Below are positions 23,587 to 36,143 of a stretch of 64,000 nucleotides of DNA, piece by piece (position 1 is the first letter of the stretch; each line of letters opens with the position of its first letter). The notes under the pieces were generated by a model. It did not search any database. It was given only the letters and a program-made list of their open reading frames with translations, and was not told the origin of the DNA. Source of the stretch: Halichondria panicea (taxonomy: Eukaryota > Porifera > Demospongiae > Suberitida > Halichondriidae). The translations under genes were made by a program, and so were the position numbers. The DNA lies in assembly GCF_963675165.1 (NCBI RefSeq), contig NC_087380.1, positions 6,580,071 through 6,644,070 of the forward strand, given 5' to 3'.

Positions 23587-26245
23587 AGGCTATTTGCTAT
23601 CAATTGTTACAGCGTTACTATTCATCGTTACTGTAGGGGGTACGTCATACGTTTGTTTATTTTTAGAGTCCTTAGCTTTTCTGAAGATTACCGTAAACAG
23701 CCGTGGTCCAATAACACTGACTAATATCGTATAAGCTCCGAGAGTGGTTGTCAGGGCGATGAACGCATTTTGAAGGCTTTGAGCGGATCCAGTGAAGAAA
23801 TAAGAAACGAAAAACATGGTACAAATCATTAGTAGGATATACGCCGAGACGCAGATAGTTTTTGACTCGTTAAAGTTGGCAGGACTCTTAAACGTCATGG
23901 TGCCTATAGCACCACAGTGATTAGAATAAGGACAGCCTCGAACAAAACTGAAACAATGAAACCCAGAATTGGTTCAGCCTCACAAGTAATGATAATTTCT
24001 GGTTGAGAGTTGAGATTCATTGTGTTAAGTTGTACTTCACGCAAGACATTGGGATTTACAATAGTGACTGAAAGTAACACAATAACCATTTGACTGCACA
24101 TAATCAAAAGAGAAGAGAGAACTTGGTGATACCACTGAACACATTTCCGCTTTTTTGTTAGTGATGTCTCAAAGACAAAGATTCGAGTGATTCTAATCAC
24201 CTTGATTAGCAAAGATCCGTTCATTAGTGAGAAACAAAACCACAACAAGATTCGCTGCAGAACACAAATTGTTAGAGATGGCGGAGATAAGTAGACAAAG
24301 CTACTTACGAAGCTGCTAGCTGCACCAATTAGAACTAGTATAACAGATTCTCGACTGGAAGCCCTAATAACAGGTGAGTTCCAAAACACTGCCAGCAATA
24401 CAACGGCTACGATCAACAGGATTATACCGAGGACAGATCCAGCTGAAACCACAATAGCAAAAGGCTGACTGAATGACAAAAATACTTTGGGTATCTCGAC
24501 ACAACTATTACTTCCAACAGTTGGAGTGTTACCCCACATTTCACCATACACAGAGCAATTACTGCAATTTAAAGCTAGCGAACTATTTGAAAACAGCTCA
24601 CCCAGGCAACTATCACAAAAACCACAGCACGCACCATCGATTCTGCGAATGTACTGGCCGGGAGCACAAGAACTACACACTGAGCTAACAGCCTCAGGGA
24701 TCATTTCTCTAGAAGAATCAAAAAATTGTACTGATGTGTCCTGACTTATATATATCTAAAGCATTGAGCTCACTCCACATTCCAATGTTCTCAAGGCTGT
24801 AGCTAATTTCACTTTGCTCGGTATTGGCTTGATAATTCGTTACTCTAAACGTAAAAGACTTTACGCTTCCCTCTTCGTTGAAAAATACACGATTGCCTGT
24901 CAAACTAGTAAAATTCACATTTGCTACATACTGTAATAAATTCGATCGATCAAACGTTCCATTCTGGCCATTACATGAACTCGTCTCTCTATTCCAGACA
25001 ACAGGGGACCCGCAGATGTCATTCAAATAGTTCTGGAGGGCATGAGCATATGTGTACACCGCATCGATCACCAATGATACAAACAAATCATCACTGCCAG
25101 CTGTCACTACGTCTAGTGGACAATCTTCACCGGAGCAATTGAAAAATGTGTGGAACTCGGGAAACCACGGATCTCGTAAATTTTTCCCCTGTACGATACT
25201 TGAATAGTAGGTATGGAACGAATTAGCATGATTGAAACGGGCAAAACTCCAAAGAAACCGGACACTATATTCGGAGGAAATTCGTTGGCCAGTTGCGTCC
25301 AGCCACTGCTACCTATCCAGGTGAAGTGCCGTGTTGTGACATTTTCAAGGTGTTTGAATAGTTCTTGTACATGCTGTCGGGTAGAGTAAAACACCACAAC
25401 ATTTGCTGTTGATCTTGAAAGTTTATCTGCTATTTTTTGATAATCAGATACAGTAGCTGTCTCATCAATGCCTTCGTTTAGATCTATACATATGCCTATT
25501 TCACCAGCTATCCTTACTAGACTATCAATCCCAAAGCGGCCATAAGTGTTTCGAGAAAATATTGTTGAAATGTAAGTCCAACCGAAATGCTGAATCACGT
25601 CAATAATAGCTTGTACCTCCAATGAATCTGAAGGTACGGTCCGAAAAAATATGGGTATCGCTCCCTATCTCCAAGAATATCTGAGGTAGAAGCAAAACTG
25701 ACTTGAGGGTCTGTAAATAAACGGGTAAGGCCAGCTACGGGAATTGATACAGAGCTAGATGCTGCTCCCACAAGACCAAAGGTGGTTAGAGTAGTTGTGT
25801 TCGCGACCGTTTGATTTATTGATTCACCAGCAGTTGCTGAGCACGTGCCTTGCATAGGTGTGATAATCAAATCGGCAGTTTCATCCAAACCAATCTGCTC
25901 AATAAAACAGGTGTCTCGAATATCATAACCAAGCGTAACATTCAATAGAAGATTTGGGTCAGAGTTGATGGTATCCAGTGCAAAGAGCATGGCCTCTACA
26001 ATGTTTATACGATTGAAGTGTTCACAGTACCCCCTGGAATGCACAGGAAATAGCCCACCGAGGATAAAATCAGCATTTCTAGTCTCTCTCATGCCTCTGA
26101 TTCTAGTCCCAGCGCCACTGGTATCAGCCGGCCCAAAGGCAATAGCCTCAGGTGGTGCATCGTTGTTGTACTGAGTGGTTGCACTAGTGAATATTGGGAA
26201 ACTTGCAGCTAGTAGCACAAAGACAGCAATAGCTTGACCAGTCAT
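23587..26245 (-). pseudogene. Metabotropic glutamate receptor-like class C GPCR, copy 2 (four frameshifts)
   Basis: Inverted near-identical copy of 4113-6698. This copy keeps an apparent signal peptide (MTGQAIAVFVLLAASF), then the Venus-flytrap domain (about 26080-24770), the cysteine-rich linker (about 24690-24490) and seven membrane segments (about 24480-23690). Compared with copy 1 the frame is broken by a missing T in a T-run near 25650, a missing A near 25233, a 4-nt TATA gain near 24755 and a 2-nt gain near 23912. The first one alone truncates the product in the ligand domain. No introns are needed. It is a pseudogene, unless the homopolymer and dinucleotide indels are assembly errors. 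Confidence 0.8.
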
Positions 26246-26459
26246 AGTCTCTCAAACAACAGGTACAATTTGTTATTGGATAATCATGAAAAACAGTATA
26301 TACACAGGATGTTATGTTATAGGAGTGACAGTTATCATATCGTGTCATGCTTCTACTTCTAAACTGCTATGGAATTAGCTTTTCAGTAAACACTATGTGA
26401 AGCCAGTTACCATGCAAAGAAACAATCAAACGCATAGAAAATACAGGTGACCATGGCGG

Positions 26460-26688
26460 TAGCCTCGAGACCAGCCGTTCATTATCTGAAAGAACGCCTA
26501 GTCAAGTTCCAATGTACAACTTGTCGAGCTGAGTCAGCGTTTTACAGCATCATAATGATATTCATGGGTAATACACCTTCTGCAGGCAATTATCGGTCCA
26601 TGAAATTCCTGGACCAATTAGACAAGTTGTATACATTGGAACTTGACCAGGCGTTCTTTCAGAAAACAAACGGCTGGTCTCGAGGCTA
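26460..26688. mobile_element. 229-bp palindromic TAGCCTCG element
   Basis: The two arms (about 26460-26528 and 26620-26688) are near-perfect inverted repeats of about 70 bp around a loop of about 90 bp. Ends are TAGCCTCGAGACC and its complement. The 9-bp flanks, CCATGGCGG and CCGTAACGG, match at 6 of 9 positions, suggesting a degraded target duplication. It sits upstream of receptor copy 2 in DNA that copy 1 lacks. Confidence 0.7.
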
Positions 26689-26864
26689 CCGTAACGGTAT
26701 GTAATTTCTAAGTAATGCTTACACGACATAGTTGACATTTATATACAATCAAGAATCTTGCTCCTCACTAGTAGTAGCTATGAACAACTACATGTACACA
26801 CGTGTCTAACAATGCAGGGTATGTTAAATTCATAGCTTCCAAACTCACTCCTACATGATACTGA

Positions 26865-27030
26865 TTGTATATAGAGCGGGTAATTTTCTTTGGTACAAAT
26901 TTTCGTATAAAAAATATTAAATTATACGCTCAGGATAGTGACGTAGAACCTAGACGTAGTTTTAAACGAAAAAAATGAAAACTTCCACCATATGAAAACC
27001 GCATACAGCGGGAAATTTTCGTGAAGTAGG
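26865..27030. mobile_element. MITE fragment of the AGCGGGTAATTTTC family
   Basis: It begins AGCGGGTAATTTTC and continues to ACCATATGAAAACCGCATAC, matching the outer parts of the element at 45938-46840, which has the same start and end. The boundaries are approximate. Confidence 0.5.
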
Positions 27031-28082
27031 TGCAAAATTTTGCTTTTTTTGAAGGCAGACAGAATACACGAAAATTAAACTGGATAAACTCACACGCACC
27101 GGTATTTCACATGCAAAACTATTGGTGGGTGTGATTTCCTGGTATTAAAACTCAAATATTAAAACCCACGAGCTGATGGTTTTGGAGCCAAATAGCGAAA
27201 ATTTGTACCTGCAAAAATCTCCCATTTCCTGCTAGCCTAGAGAAATACCCAAGCATTAGCAAACTTGTATTACGCAAGCTATAGGTTGTTATTTGAGCAC
27301 CATTGTCTACTTCCACCACCCAACCAAAAGCATTTTCACATTGGGCAGGGAATATACACTTGTTTTGAATACATAAAATTATACGAAGTACAGTAGCAGG
27401 AGGAAATCTCAGCTGTTATTCTCAGGGGCTAAGCAGCTTTCAATAACTTAAATTGCACACAGTGCACAGATATTTAATTATCTGACATGCACACTTACAG
27501 ACCTTACCTGACCTCAATTGAGCACAGTTGTAATGGCTAAGTGAGAAAATGCATGAAGCTAGTGCTGCCTAGCTATACGAGCGATCTGTACACACATCTA
27601 CATTGATAACAGTCTATACAATTAAAGTGATCACTTCTGCATGAGGAGACATGTTGAAAGGGTAACATTTGGTTGTGAGATAATAACACCCACTTCCTAT
27701 TTTAATACTTCACACGCTCATGTTTACCACAAGCACATTAACTAAGTTATAGACATTTAAATTTGATATACAGTGAGTTTACATTAGCTCACAAAAACAA
27801 CCATAGAAACGTAATCAATTATTGTATTACAGAAGTGCCTATAATAGATGTTTGGCGACACTTCTCATGTAATAACGTACATTATAGGGGGAAAGTAAAA
27901 ATGACATTTTAGAGGGGACTCCATGGAATGTACTATACTGGAAGATTCACCTAAAAATAGCATTTCATTTACTTTAAAAGCCATAGATTAAATTGATAGC
28001 CATGCATACTCATAATATAGAGAAAAGAAGAATACAGCGACCATCAAACAGAGAAATAATTTAACTCTATCTACTGAGAAAC

Positions 28083-29049
28083 ATGTTTACACTATCAGTA
28101 ACAATCTCCTCTCTACTCTTGCTAACGCTCGGCTCCCAGCTGGCAGAGAGTTGTCCGTGTCACACAAGAAGAGCGACAGTGATGTCAGTCAACCCGACCA
28201 ATGCATCAGTAGCCATCATTGATGTGATTAGCGGGATTGAAGCTACAAATAGACTTGTGGTAAGTGCAAACGTAACTACTGTAATTCTTTATTATATTCG
28301 CTGCAATTTTAATACAAATTACTTCGCCAATAACTCTGGAGTGCATTTCAAACTGTGTGTATATATTATTTCTTTACTAGGGAAGTACCATTGTCCAGAA
28401 GATACCACAAATAGTTTACGATGTGGACAATCTGACTCGTCCAGCACAAGAAGTAATGTCCAGCTTAGCAACACTGCAACAATATGTCACCATGATCACA
28501 ACTCTTCAAAACAGCGGACTAAACAGCACAGAGCTGGAGCTGTACAAATTGCTACTGCATGCCATACTAAAGGACTCCTGTGAATGGGTAGGAAAATGCA
28601 CACACTTACAGGCTGTAATCAGGCTAATAATTATAAGAGGCTACAATTATGCAGAAGCTAAACCATGCATGGCCGGCCATCATGCAAATAGACCGTTAAT
28701 GATTTATCAAATCTAAATTTAGATATCTTATACCATATTGGTAGCAAGCATTGTCTCAGAATGCACACAATTACAATCACTCACTCTGCAGCTTAACTCA
28801 TACGAAGGAGTTTCCATCGACTGCACTGAGGACCTTGAACACTTTATCCCGGTTCTCCTCTCTCTCGGCCTCCGAAACGAACTGAAGAAAATCGAGTGCT
28901 ACTTGAAAGGGTTCCCTGTGGCAGCTGATATCAAGTCCACACCCGACATATGGGTGGATAGGGAGATTGAGCCTCAGGGCATCAGGTGTGGGTTCTGCAA
29001 TAGGAAGATGGTTAATCTACATTGTCCAAGCTGTCAAGCTGACAAATAA
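28083..29049 (+). CDS. Small secreted protein with C-terminal CxxC-CxxC motif
   Basis: Exons 28083-28259, 28381-28587 and 28723-29049, all GT-AG and phase 0, give 236 aa. A signal peptide (MFTLSVTISSLLLLTLGSQL) is followed by a mature start rich in Cys (SCPC). The middle is helical and without a recognised fold. The end has two CxxC pairs eight residues apart (CGFC and CPSC), which resembles a zinc ribbon or a disulfide-linked knuckle. I do not recognise the family and assign no function. A decayed inverted copy of exon 3 lies at 2460-2710. The acceptor of exon 3 (AAATTTAG) is the only one that keeps phase, so that start is less certain. Confidence 0.65.
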
Positions 29050-29489
29050 TTCGGAGTCAACAGTGTGATGGAATAATCTAACCAATAATCAAAGCTGTAT
29101 ATATGTAGAGTTAAGATCTATAGCTAGAAATATAAATCACAGGTATCTAACGTAGCTTGTTTATTTATACGTAGTTATAGATTGCAAACTTATTATCCAG
29201 GCATAGCAATAACCTCTTTTTTTTATACCATTCTCTCACTTATAATTTTATGTACATGATCATGATCGCTTACACAGTCAGTGCAATAATAACAGTACAA
29301 TCCAATGTCATGTAAATAGGATACTGAAGTGCTGCATGACCGCTCGTTTAGCTACATACGCCCCCTCTTTTTTCTGCCACGTGGGTGCCTTTGCAGGAGG
29401 AGTGGTCACATCAGTGTTTCTCTGGGTACAGGTAATACAGCCAGAGTACAGGCTAGCACTGAATGTTCATATAGCACCGCAGACTAATA
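29050..29489. promoter_or_regulatory. Intergenic region with probable LSM4 promoter and 5' UTR
   Basis: This 440-bp gap separates the secreted-protein gene from LSM4. A less AT-rich stretch at about 29340-29460 (with CCACGTGGG, an E-box) lies just before the ATG-only first coding exon, and probably holds the transcription start. No TATA box is assigned. Confidence 0.35.
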
Positions 29490-32218
29490 ATGGTAAGTAA
29501 AACTGCTTCCCTCCTAGACTCTAAACCAGATCTAATTGCTCTTGTAATGTTAATCTATTGTATTTCTAAAGTTGGTGATGATCAACACTGTACTGATTTG
29601 ATTTGCTTTCTCTGTACGTACATTTAGTTACCTTTGTCGCTGTTGAAGGCTGCTCAAGGCCATCCCATGGTGCGTTACATTTATATCACATCTATCAAGC
29701 ACTTTTCAGGCTGGTATAGGTCCTAGTAACTAGCTTATATGATTGTATTAAAGACAAATGGGGTTTTCCAATTTTAAAATGTGTGGTGCAATTCAGGTAG
29801 AGGTATCGTGACATATGTGAAACGGTCATTTAAAGTGGAATGTCTATATGGGACATTTCTGTTAGCTTGGTAAAGGCGGCTGCACAAATAAGTCAATTTT
29901 AAAACAAATTTACGTGCTTAGTAGAATACGATACAAATTTGCAAGAATGATGCCTACACAATTTTGGAAGCATTCACAAGTACATATAATTACTATCACT
30001 GCAGCTTGTGGAGCTGAAGAATGGAGAGACATACAACGGCCATCTTGTCAACTGTGACAACTGGATGAACATTCAACTAAGAGAAGTCATCTGCACCTCC
30101 CGAGTGAGTTCACACCCCCTCCCACACACACACACACACACACACCAGGGCTGCATTGAGGGGGGTAATTCGCCCCCCCCCTAGGATCTGGCAGATTGTA
30201 CTGCTATACTGGCATTTGTACTGCTATAATTCTGATGACTTCGCCCCCCCCTACATTTTTCATTTGCCCAATTCGCCCAATTTGCCCCCCCCTGATCCAA
30301 AATCCTGGATGCAGCCCTGCACACTCACACCCTCCCCCACACCCACCCACCCACCCTCCCCCATTAACAGTTAGCAATTAAGGTGTACAGAAATATCAGG
30401 CCATGTACACCATCATTATGTCTAGTTAGGCTCTTCATTTTATTATACACTACGTACCACACACACACCCGCCCACACACTCTAGGATGGCGACAGGTTT
30501 TGGAAGATGCCTGAATGCTTTATCAGAGGCAGCACGATCAAGTACCTCAGAATACCCGATGAGGTTAGTACATGTACAGTGTAGAAGTTTTTAGAACTGC
30601 ACGAGCCATTTAGTTAGGAAGGAACCATGGGGTCTTGATAAAGGGTAGCATTTGGGCTGAAACATTGTACATGTATAGATCTAGTTGGTTCTATACATCG
30701 TTATTATGTTGCCTATAAATATAATGTAGTACATGTAGAAAGTACACTTCATTTTCACAAATTATGTGAATGAACTTTGAACTTTGAACTTTGAGGGACT
30801 GAGTCCCAAGCTGTATAGTTTAGTACTGCATGGTAGGGAAAATCCCGTGTACAGAGTTTTGTTGTTGCATCTTTACTATGTAACGAACAGTCTACAGTCA
30901 TATACGAAATGTGTATCATTAAACCTAGGCTATAAAAGTATCTGAGCATTAGAGAAGAAATCCTTGTAACATGGTCAAGTATTTTGGTTATTAATACGTG
31001 TAGTTACAGCAACGTCTTGTACATAGCGTATCACATGATGTCATGTGTCTATATCTTTGGTCGATACTTAATAGTTTGGATGGCATTGTTAACATTACTT
31101 TATGTAGCCTTTTAGGAGCCCCCCATTCATCACATGTGTGATAGCTAGCTAGGTTTAATTCCACCATACTTGTTTTAATTTATTTCAGAAAACACTATGT
31201 ACTCTAGACTACAGCTATTTTTTTGTAGCGGATAAAGGTTGCTATGTAATAATGTGATGTGTTATATGAAATCCACCTTATGAGGAGAAGCTTGATTGGC
31301 CTGGTAGCTAAGGATACTCCATTACCTCACTTCCTGGCTAGCTACATATACTGATGATGTAATGCATTACATCATCAGAACCATCCCTGTGTGAAGGTAT
31401 GTCCTCCGTTATTGCCTGTTGGCCTACACTCTATTGTTGGGTAATTACTGAGGGTCTTCACCAGCCAATATCTATTTCAACATTTCAGCCAACACAAAAC
31501 ACTTGGATGAAAGCAGGTCGATGGAGCTCCGTTTTTCAGACATAATAATTATGTAACCATATATAGCTTGTTATCGACTTAAGTGGAACTCTGTTTGTTT
31601 TACGTTTTTACACCAAAACAAACATGATCTCTATTATGTGTGTACTGTTTTGCACTGTTTGTGAAATTCCTCTAGCTAGGGTGTGTTTGGTTAACAACGT
31701 TTGTATCCATAGCAACACGGTAATTATAGTTAAGCAGAATTCTTGTAAGTGGCCCTCTAGTTCACACATGAGTCAACAGCTGAGGGACCACCCTCTTCTC
31801 ACATGTCTCGTAGATTGAGTTAGTGATTACCCTTTGGATAAATAAAGTACCTGTTTTCGTGAGATGTTTCTCTACAAGTAATAATGTTGTGTGTCCGTCA
31901 TGGATCGATGGTGCAATGTTAAATTCCCATAATACCATGCTGCCTCTCATTTGCTGCCTCTCATTTGCAAGCAATTTCACCGTTTACTGATTTACCGTTT
32001 GTAAGTTAATATCCATCCGCTGTTTTGAACACATGACGTAGCTACACAATGTTGTTTGTTTTGTGTAATCAAATGTTCGGCATGTCATCTGGAAGTGTAG
32101 GACAAATAGCTCTAACAATACATGTATAAACCTACTTCTAATTAAAATACACGTGTATTTGTATGCATACCTGGAGACTTGCATGGACACTGCTCCGACT
32201 CTGCAGTAACCCCCCTCC

Positions 32219-32298
<80 letters not shown>

Positions 32299-35200
32299 AT
32301 CGATATGGTGAAAGAAGAAACCTTCATGCCAAGGAAGTCTGGAAGGGGTGGGGCTGGTAAGTCACATGACCCAGAACAAAGATATGGCCAGGGGGGGTGG
32401 GGGTGGCAGAACAAAAGATTGTTGATTGTATTCGGTATCAGGCCCTAACAGCTAAGTGTCGACATGTGCATGCAAGCTTGTCATTACGTAACACAATGAG
32501 CAGAATGAATGGAATGAAGCCTATAAAAATGTAGGTCACAATAATTAGTCTTCTAATTATTGTCAACATTTACACTGCACCCTGGATGTACGTGACTCGC
32601 GTTACTATGCAACTAAGCTGATCAATCAAGTATGAAAGCCTATCCGCAAGCTTTGCATACTGCGCATACGTGGTACCTAGCACAATATGAGCTCAGTGCA
32701 TGGTACTGGTTTGGCATGTGGTCACGCAATTCTCTGTGTACACCTATTTTCCTGTTTTTGAAAAGCAAGCTGACGATTTGACAATTCACGTTTCATGTTA
32801 GCATTCTTGATGAGATTCTAGGAGATCATGTTAACTAGTCAGCATGTCGATGAACATAGTTATGATACGCTTCTCTACCCAAAAAGTCCCTGCCGATTTT
32901 CTTCCTAGCTACAGTCGATGTAACGTACAATAGTAAATAGCTAGCCCATAGATCTAGATAGGTGTAAGCCGGTTAGCCGTCAATAATAATTTACAGCTGT
33001 TTATTTAAGACAAGGAATTTTCCAGGAGACCTCATTTTCCTCTACCTAATTTAGGACCATTCATGCAGTGGTTCTTCTTAAGGTGGTGTGTGTAAAATGA
33101 GCTAACCTGTTGATCTAGGCACCAAGTTGCCACTCTGCCCCAGGAACCATCTACGTGTTGAGAGCTGCCCCGTTGGAATGCAATTAAAACACATCACTGT
33201 AATGCGTGGGCGGTATGGTTGAGCCTCCCCCAGTTCCTACTCTAGAGCTCTAACAGTACAGTAAGGTAAATGGCGTAGATGGTAACACTAGCTCTCACCA
33301 CGGTAGCTGCCCCTTTCCTGAGAGTGCGGAAAAAGGAAGTGTACTCTTTAGTTTATAATTATCTAGTCTTCAGTATACCAAGATGTTTATTTTATAGCTT
33401 GGAATTTTCCCATGGCATGTTTGTTTAAGCACTTCTTGTACAGCTTCTCAACCTGCACATATGCTTGGTATCCAGCAACCAGTAGCTGCAGCTGTGACAA
33501 TGTGGCCACTCTACAGCTACTCATTACCTATAAAAGTGCACTGGAAATTAAGTCACAGGTTTTAAAATTGCATTGGTATTACTAGCTATTTCTGATTCGA
33601 CCTCAAGTTAAACTTTGCTGTGTTATAGGTCAGACATAGCATTCACACCTCATAAAAGTGTCTCCATCTGCACTGCACACATTCAATATTAATACTCCAA
33701 CCAACCCCTCTAACTGCTGTTTGGGTCTAATATCAACTGTGGTCCCTTTTGAAGTGTCCAGAGCTCAAGTGCAATTTGCTAAAAATTAATAGATAATTTA
33801 ATGCTATGTGTATGTGCCTATACTGTGGTCACTGTAATTATTATCAGTTAGCCTTATAATGAAATTTTATTGCCTGCATATTTACGCTAATATGTTTTGA
33901 TGATTTGATCTGTATAGAAGCTCTGTATACCTAATCGTTGTTTGCATGCACATTAATTATGACTGCATGCCGGGAACAGTGGGGAGAGTTAATCCTGAAC
34001 ATTAGGTATGCTTTTGATGGCTCATGTTTCTAAACTTTTCTGGGTTTTTTCTCATAACGAGTTTTTTCTCATAGCAAAAACAAATTGCCACACACACCTC
34101 ACACTAATTATCACTGCCACACACACTCTGCACACACCTCATCACACACATCACTGCCACATACACACGCACTCCTCACACCTCGCACACATCACTGCCA
34201 CATGCACACACACTCCTCACACCTCACACACATCACTACCACACGCACACACACACACTAGGAGGCCATAGGGGACGAGGAGGAAGAGGAGGTGAGTGTA
34301 TGATGTAATACACATGTATATACGTGGGTACTGTTCCTGTGTACTCTGTACTCACACTCTGCACTTGCTACTGTCAACAAATTCTATACATCTGTAGCCA
34401 CAATAAATTCCCATTTATTTTAATTAGATTACCCATGCATGCATTTTAACAATTATAATATTTATAGGTTCGTACTCTATTGATTAGAGTTTGTTATTAA
34501 TAGCATGTAGTTGGTTGTTACCATTTCTCACTGTCCTCTACTCTATATTTGAAATGCAAACTTTGGTCGATACACAACATTGGATATCAAAATTCAATTA
34601 TGCTAGGAGCCATAACTTAAGGCTCATCTTGCGTGAGTAGCTTTGATGCTCTGTGAAAGTTTACAAGCTTGTTACGAAAGTCTATAAAATTGGAATGTGT
34701 TTGTTGATCAGCTAGTGTCTGTCCACCCACTTACTGAGCGAGTGTCGCTGTTTAGTTTGTTTCTATTGGAAGTTAACTGCTTTGTAATTACTCTTGTAAT
34801 GAATCGTCTGTTATTATGTGGGATGCAATATTTACTATACTCAGTCTCTCCATGTACTTACTAGGAATAATTGCGAATAGTATTTGCAGGATGTTTGCAT
34901 TGTAATACCCCACTGGTTGGGGGCTGCCAGTTATTTAGAAAACTCAAGACTCAACAGTGCATTTGAATAAGTGTGTTGGGGTGTTTATGACACGAAGATA
35001 TTCTATTACCTCATTTGAATGTGTTTAAGGAACTATAACCAATATGAAAACAGTCAATTGTTCGTCTATTTTAAGGGACCACTTGAAAGGTTGTTTTCAT
35101 TCCAACTATATCCTTGTGACAGTGAAACCCTGTCTCTTGTGGTCATTCTGTACGCAGGTCACCCTTCTAGCTAGATTAATGGCCTCCATAGCATGTGTTT

Positions 35201-36143
35201 CTGGCCACTTCTTTATTGCTAAGAGAGTTGAGCTTGAGACAAAAGGTTGTAGCTAAGTTGACAGCCAATGTCGGTTCTTAATGACGATCATATTACAGAT
35301 AGGTATCACTGCATGCATGTACAAGTCATATGATATAGCCACTCGTTGAGCAATTTATTAATGAGCTTGTAATATGAGAAGTGTGTTACTTGGCACTTGG
35401 AAATAATGACTCACTCAATTTCTTTGTTGATGTTTGTCAAGTATGTCTGTTATTATAAATAAACTCTGCCTATGGACAATAATGAATAGGTAAACAACAG
35501 GTTTCCAATAAACACTTTTCGATAGTAACAATAGCTAAATAATGTGGGAGTTTATATACAGCATCAATTGAGCAATGCTTACTCGTTTAGGGAGTGGTGG
35601 TGTTAGACTAGTGGTGCTATTATATGTTGTCGTTGTGCCATGCTGAAATGTGCGTGCTTGACTCTGTAATAGGATAAGTGAGTCCCGTCTAATTATTGTT
35701 GATTAGAACAGTGCCTTTTGAGGTGGTATTGCCTGAGGGGCATACTTACATGATTGCACATGTATATAGCATTCCACGTGCTTGTGTTTGCCCTTGAGCT
35801 AATTCTCTGTGTACATTAATTGGCTTCGTCTCGACTGGAGTCATTCAGACCAAGGTATTAAGCAACCTGATCGATGTATTCCTTCCCACTGTTAAAGTAA
35901 GACAATCTGACTTAAAAAATGTTTACTTAATTGTTAGCTCATGATCCCTGGTACATTCTTATCCCTTAAAAGATACGTACACATGGTGATTTTATGATAT
36001 GCAGCCATGATTCTTGTTTTTGAAATACGAGTGTTATCATCATAATGATATGTGTTTCATTGGTAGAATATTGAATATTTGGTTCTCTCTATTTAGGAGG
36101 TGGCGGTAGAGGTCGCGGAGGTCCAGGGAGGAAGAGGCAATGA
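29490..36143 (+). CDS. LSM4: U6 snRNA-associated Sm-like protein LSm4
   Basis: Seven coding exons: 29490-29492 (only the ATG), 29628-29669, 30005-30103, 30486-30563, 32296-32356, 34262-34291 and 36097-36143. All junctions keep phase and total 119 aa plus stop. The protein starts [15 protein letters not shown], followed by the Sm1 fold ([21 protein letters not shown]), Sm2 (YLRIPDE) and an RGG-rich tail (GRGGRGG, RGRGG). LSm4 is part of the LSm2-8 ring that binds the U6 snRNA 3' end and of the LSm1-7 ring in mRNA decay; the RGG tail is known to promote P-body assembly. It is slightly shorter than the human protein. Introns 4 to 6 make up most of the gene, and three acceptors are preceded by CA-rich repeats. 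Confidence 0.93.
30146..30319. mobile_element. Short hAT-like MITE in LSM4 intron 3
   Basis: Inverted ends CAGGGCTGCAT and ATGCAGCCCTG bound 174 bp, and C-runs lie inside both ends. The element was inserted into a CA-rich tract, so the target duplication cannot be read. CAGGG termini are common in hAT elements; the assignment is tentative. Confidence 0.55.
32221..32295 (+). repeat. (CA)n microsatellite ending at the LSM4 exon 5 acceptor
   Basis: About 37 uninterrupted CA units run straight into the CAG acceptor of exon 5 (exon starts at 32296). There is no pyrimidine tract apart from the repeat itself. Confidence 0.95.
34085..34261 (+). repeat. CA-rich minisatellite abutting the LSM4 exon 6 acceptor
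   Basis: Imperfect units of about 35-55 bp containing CATCACTGCCACA and CACTCCTCACACCTC repeat from about 34085 and end in CACTAG at the exon 6 acceptor. Confidence 0.8.

Noticed and set aside
26447-26704. 85-codon frame across the 26.5-kb palindrome
   Set aside because: It is a translation of the two inverted arms of the element, with no independent coding evidence.
32163-32448. Open frames made of alternating His-Thr or Cys-Val
   Set aside because: Direct translation of the (CA)n microsatellite in LSM4 intron 4.
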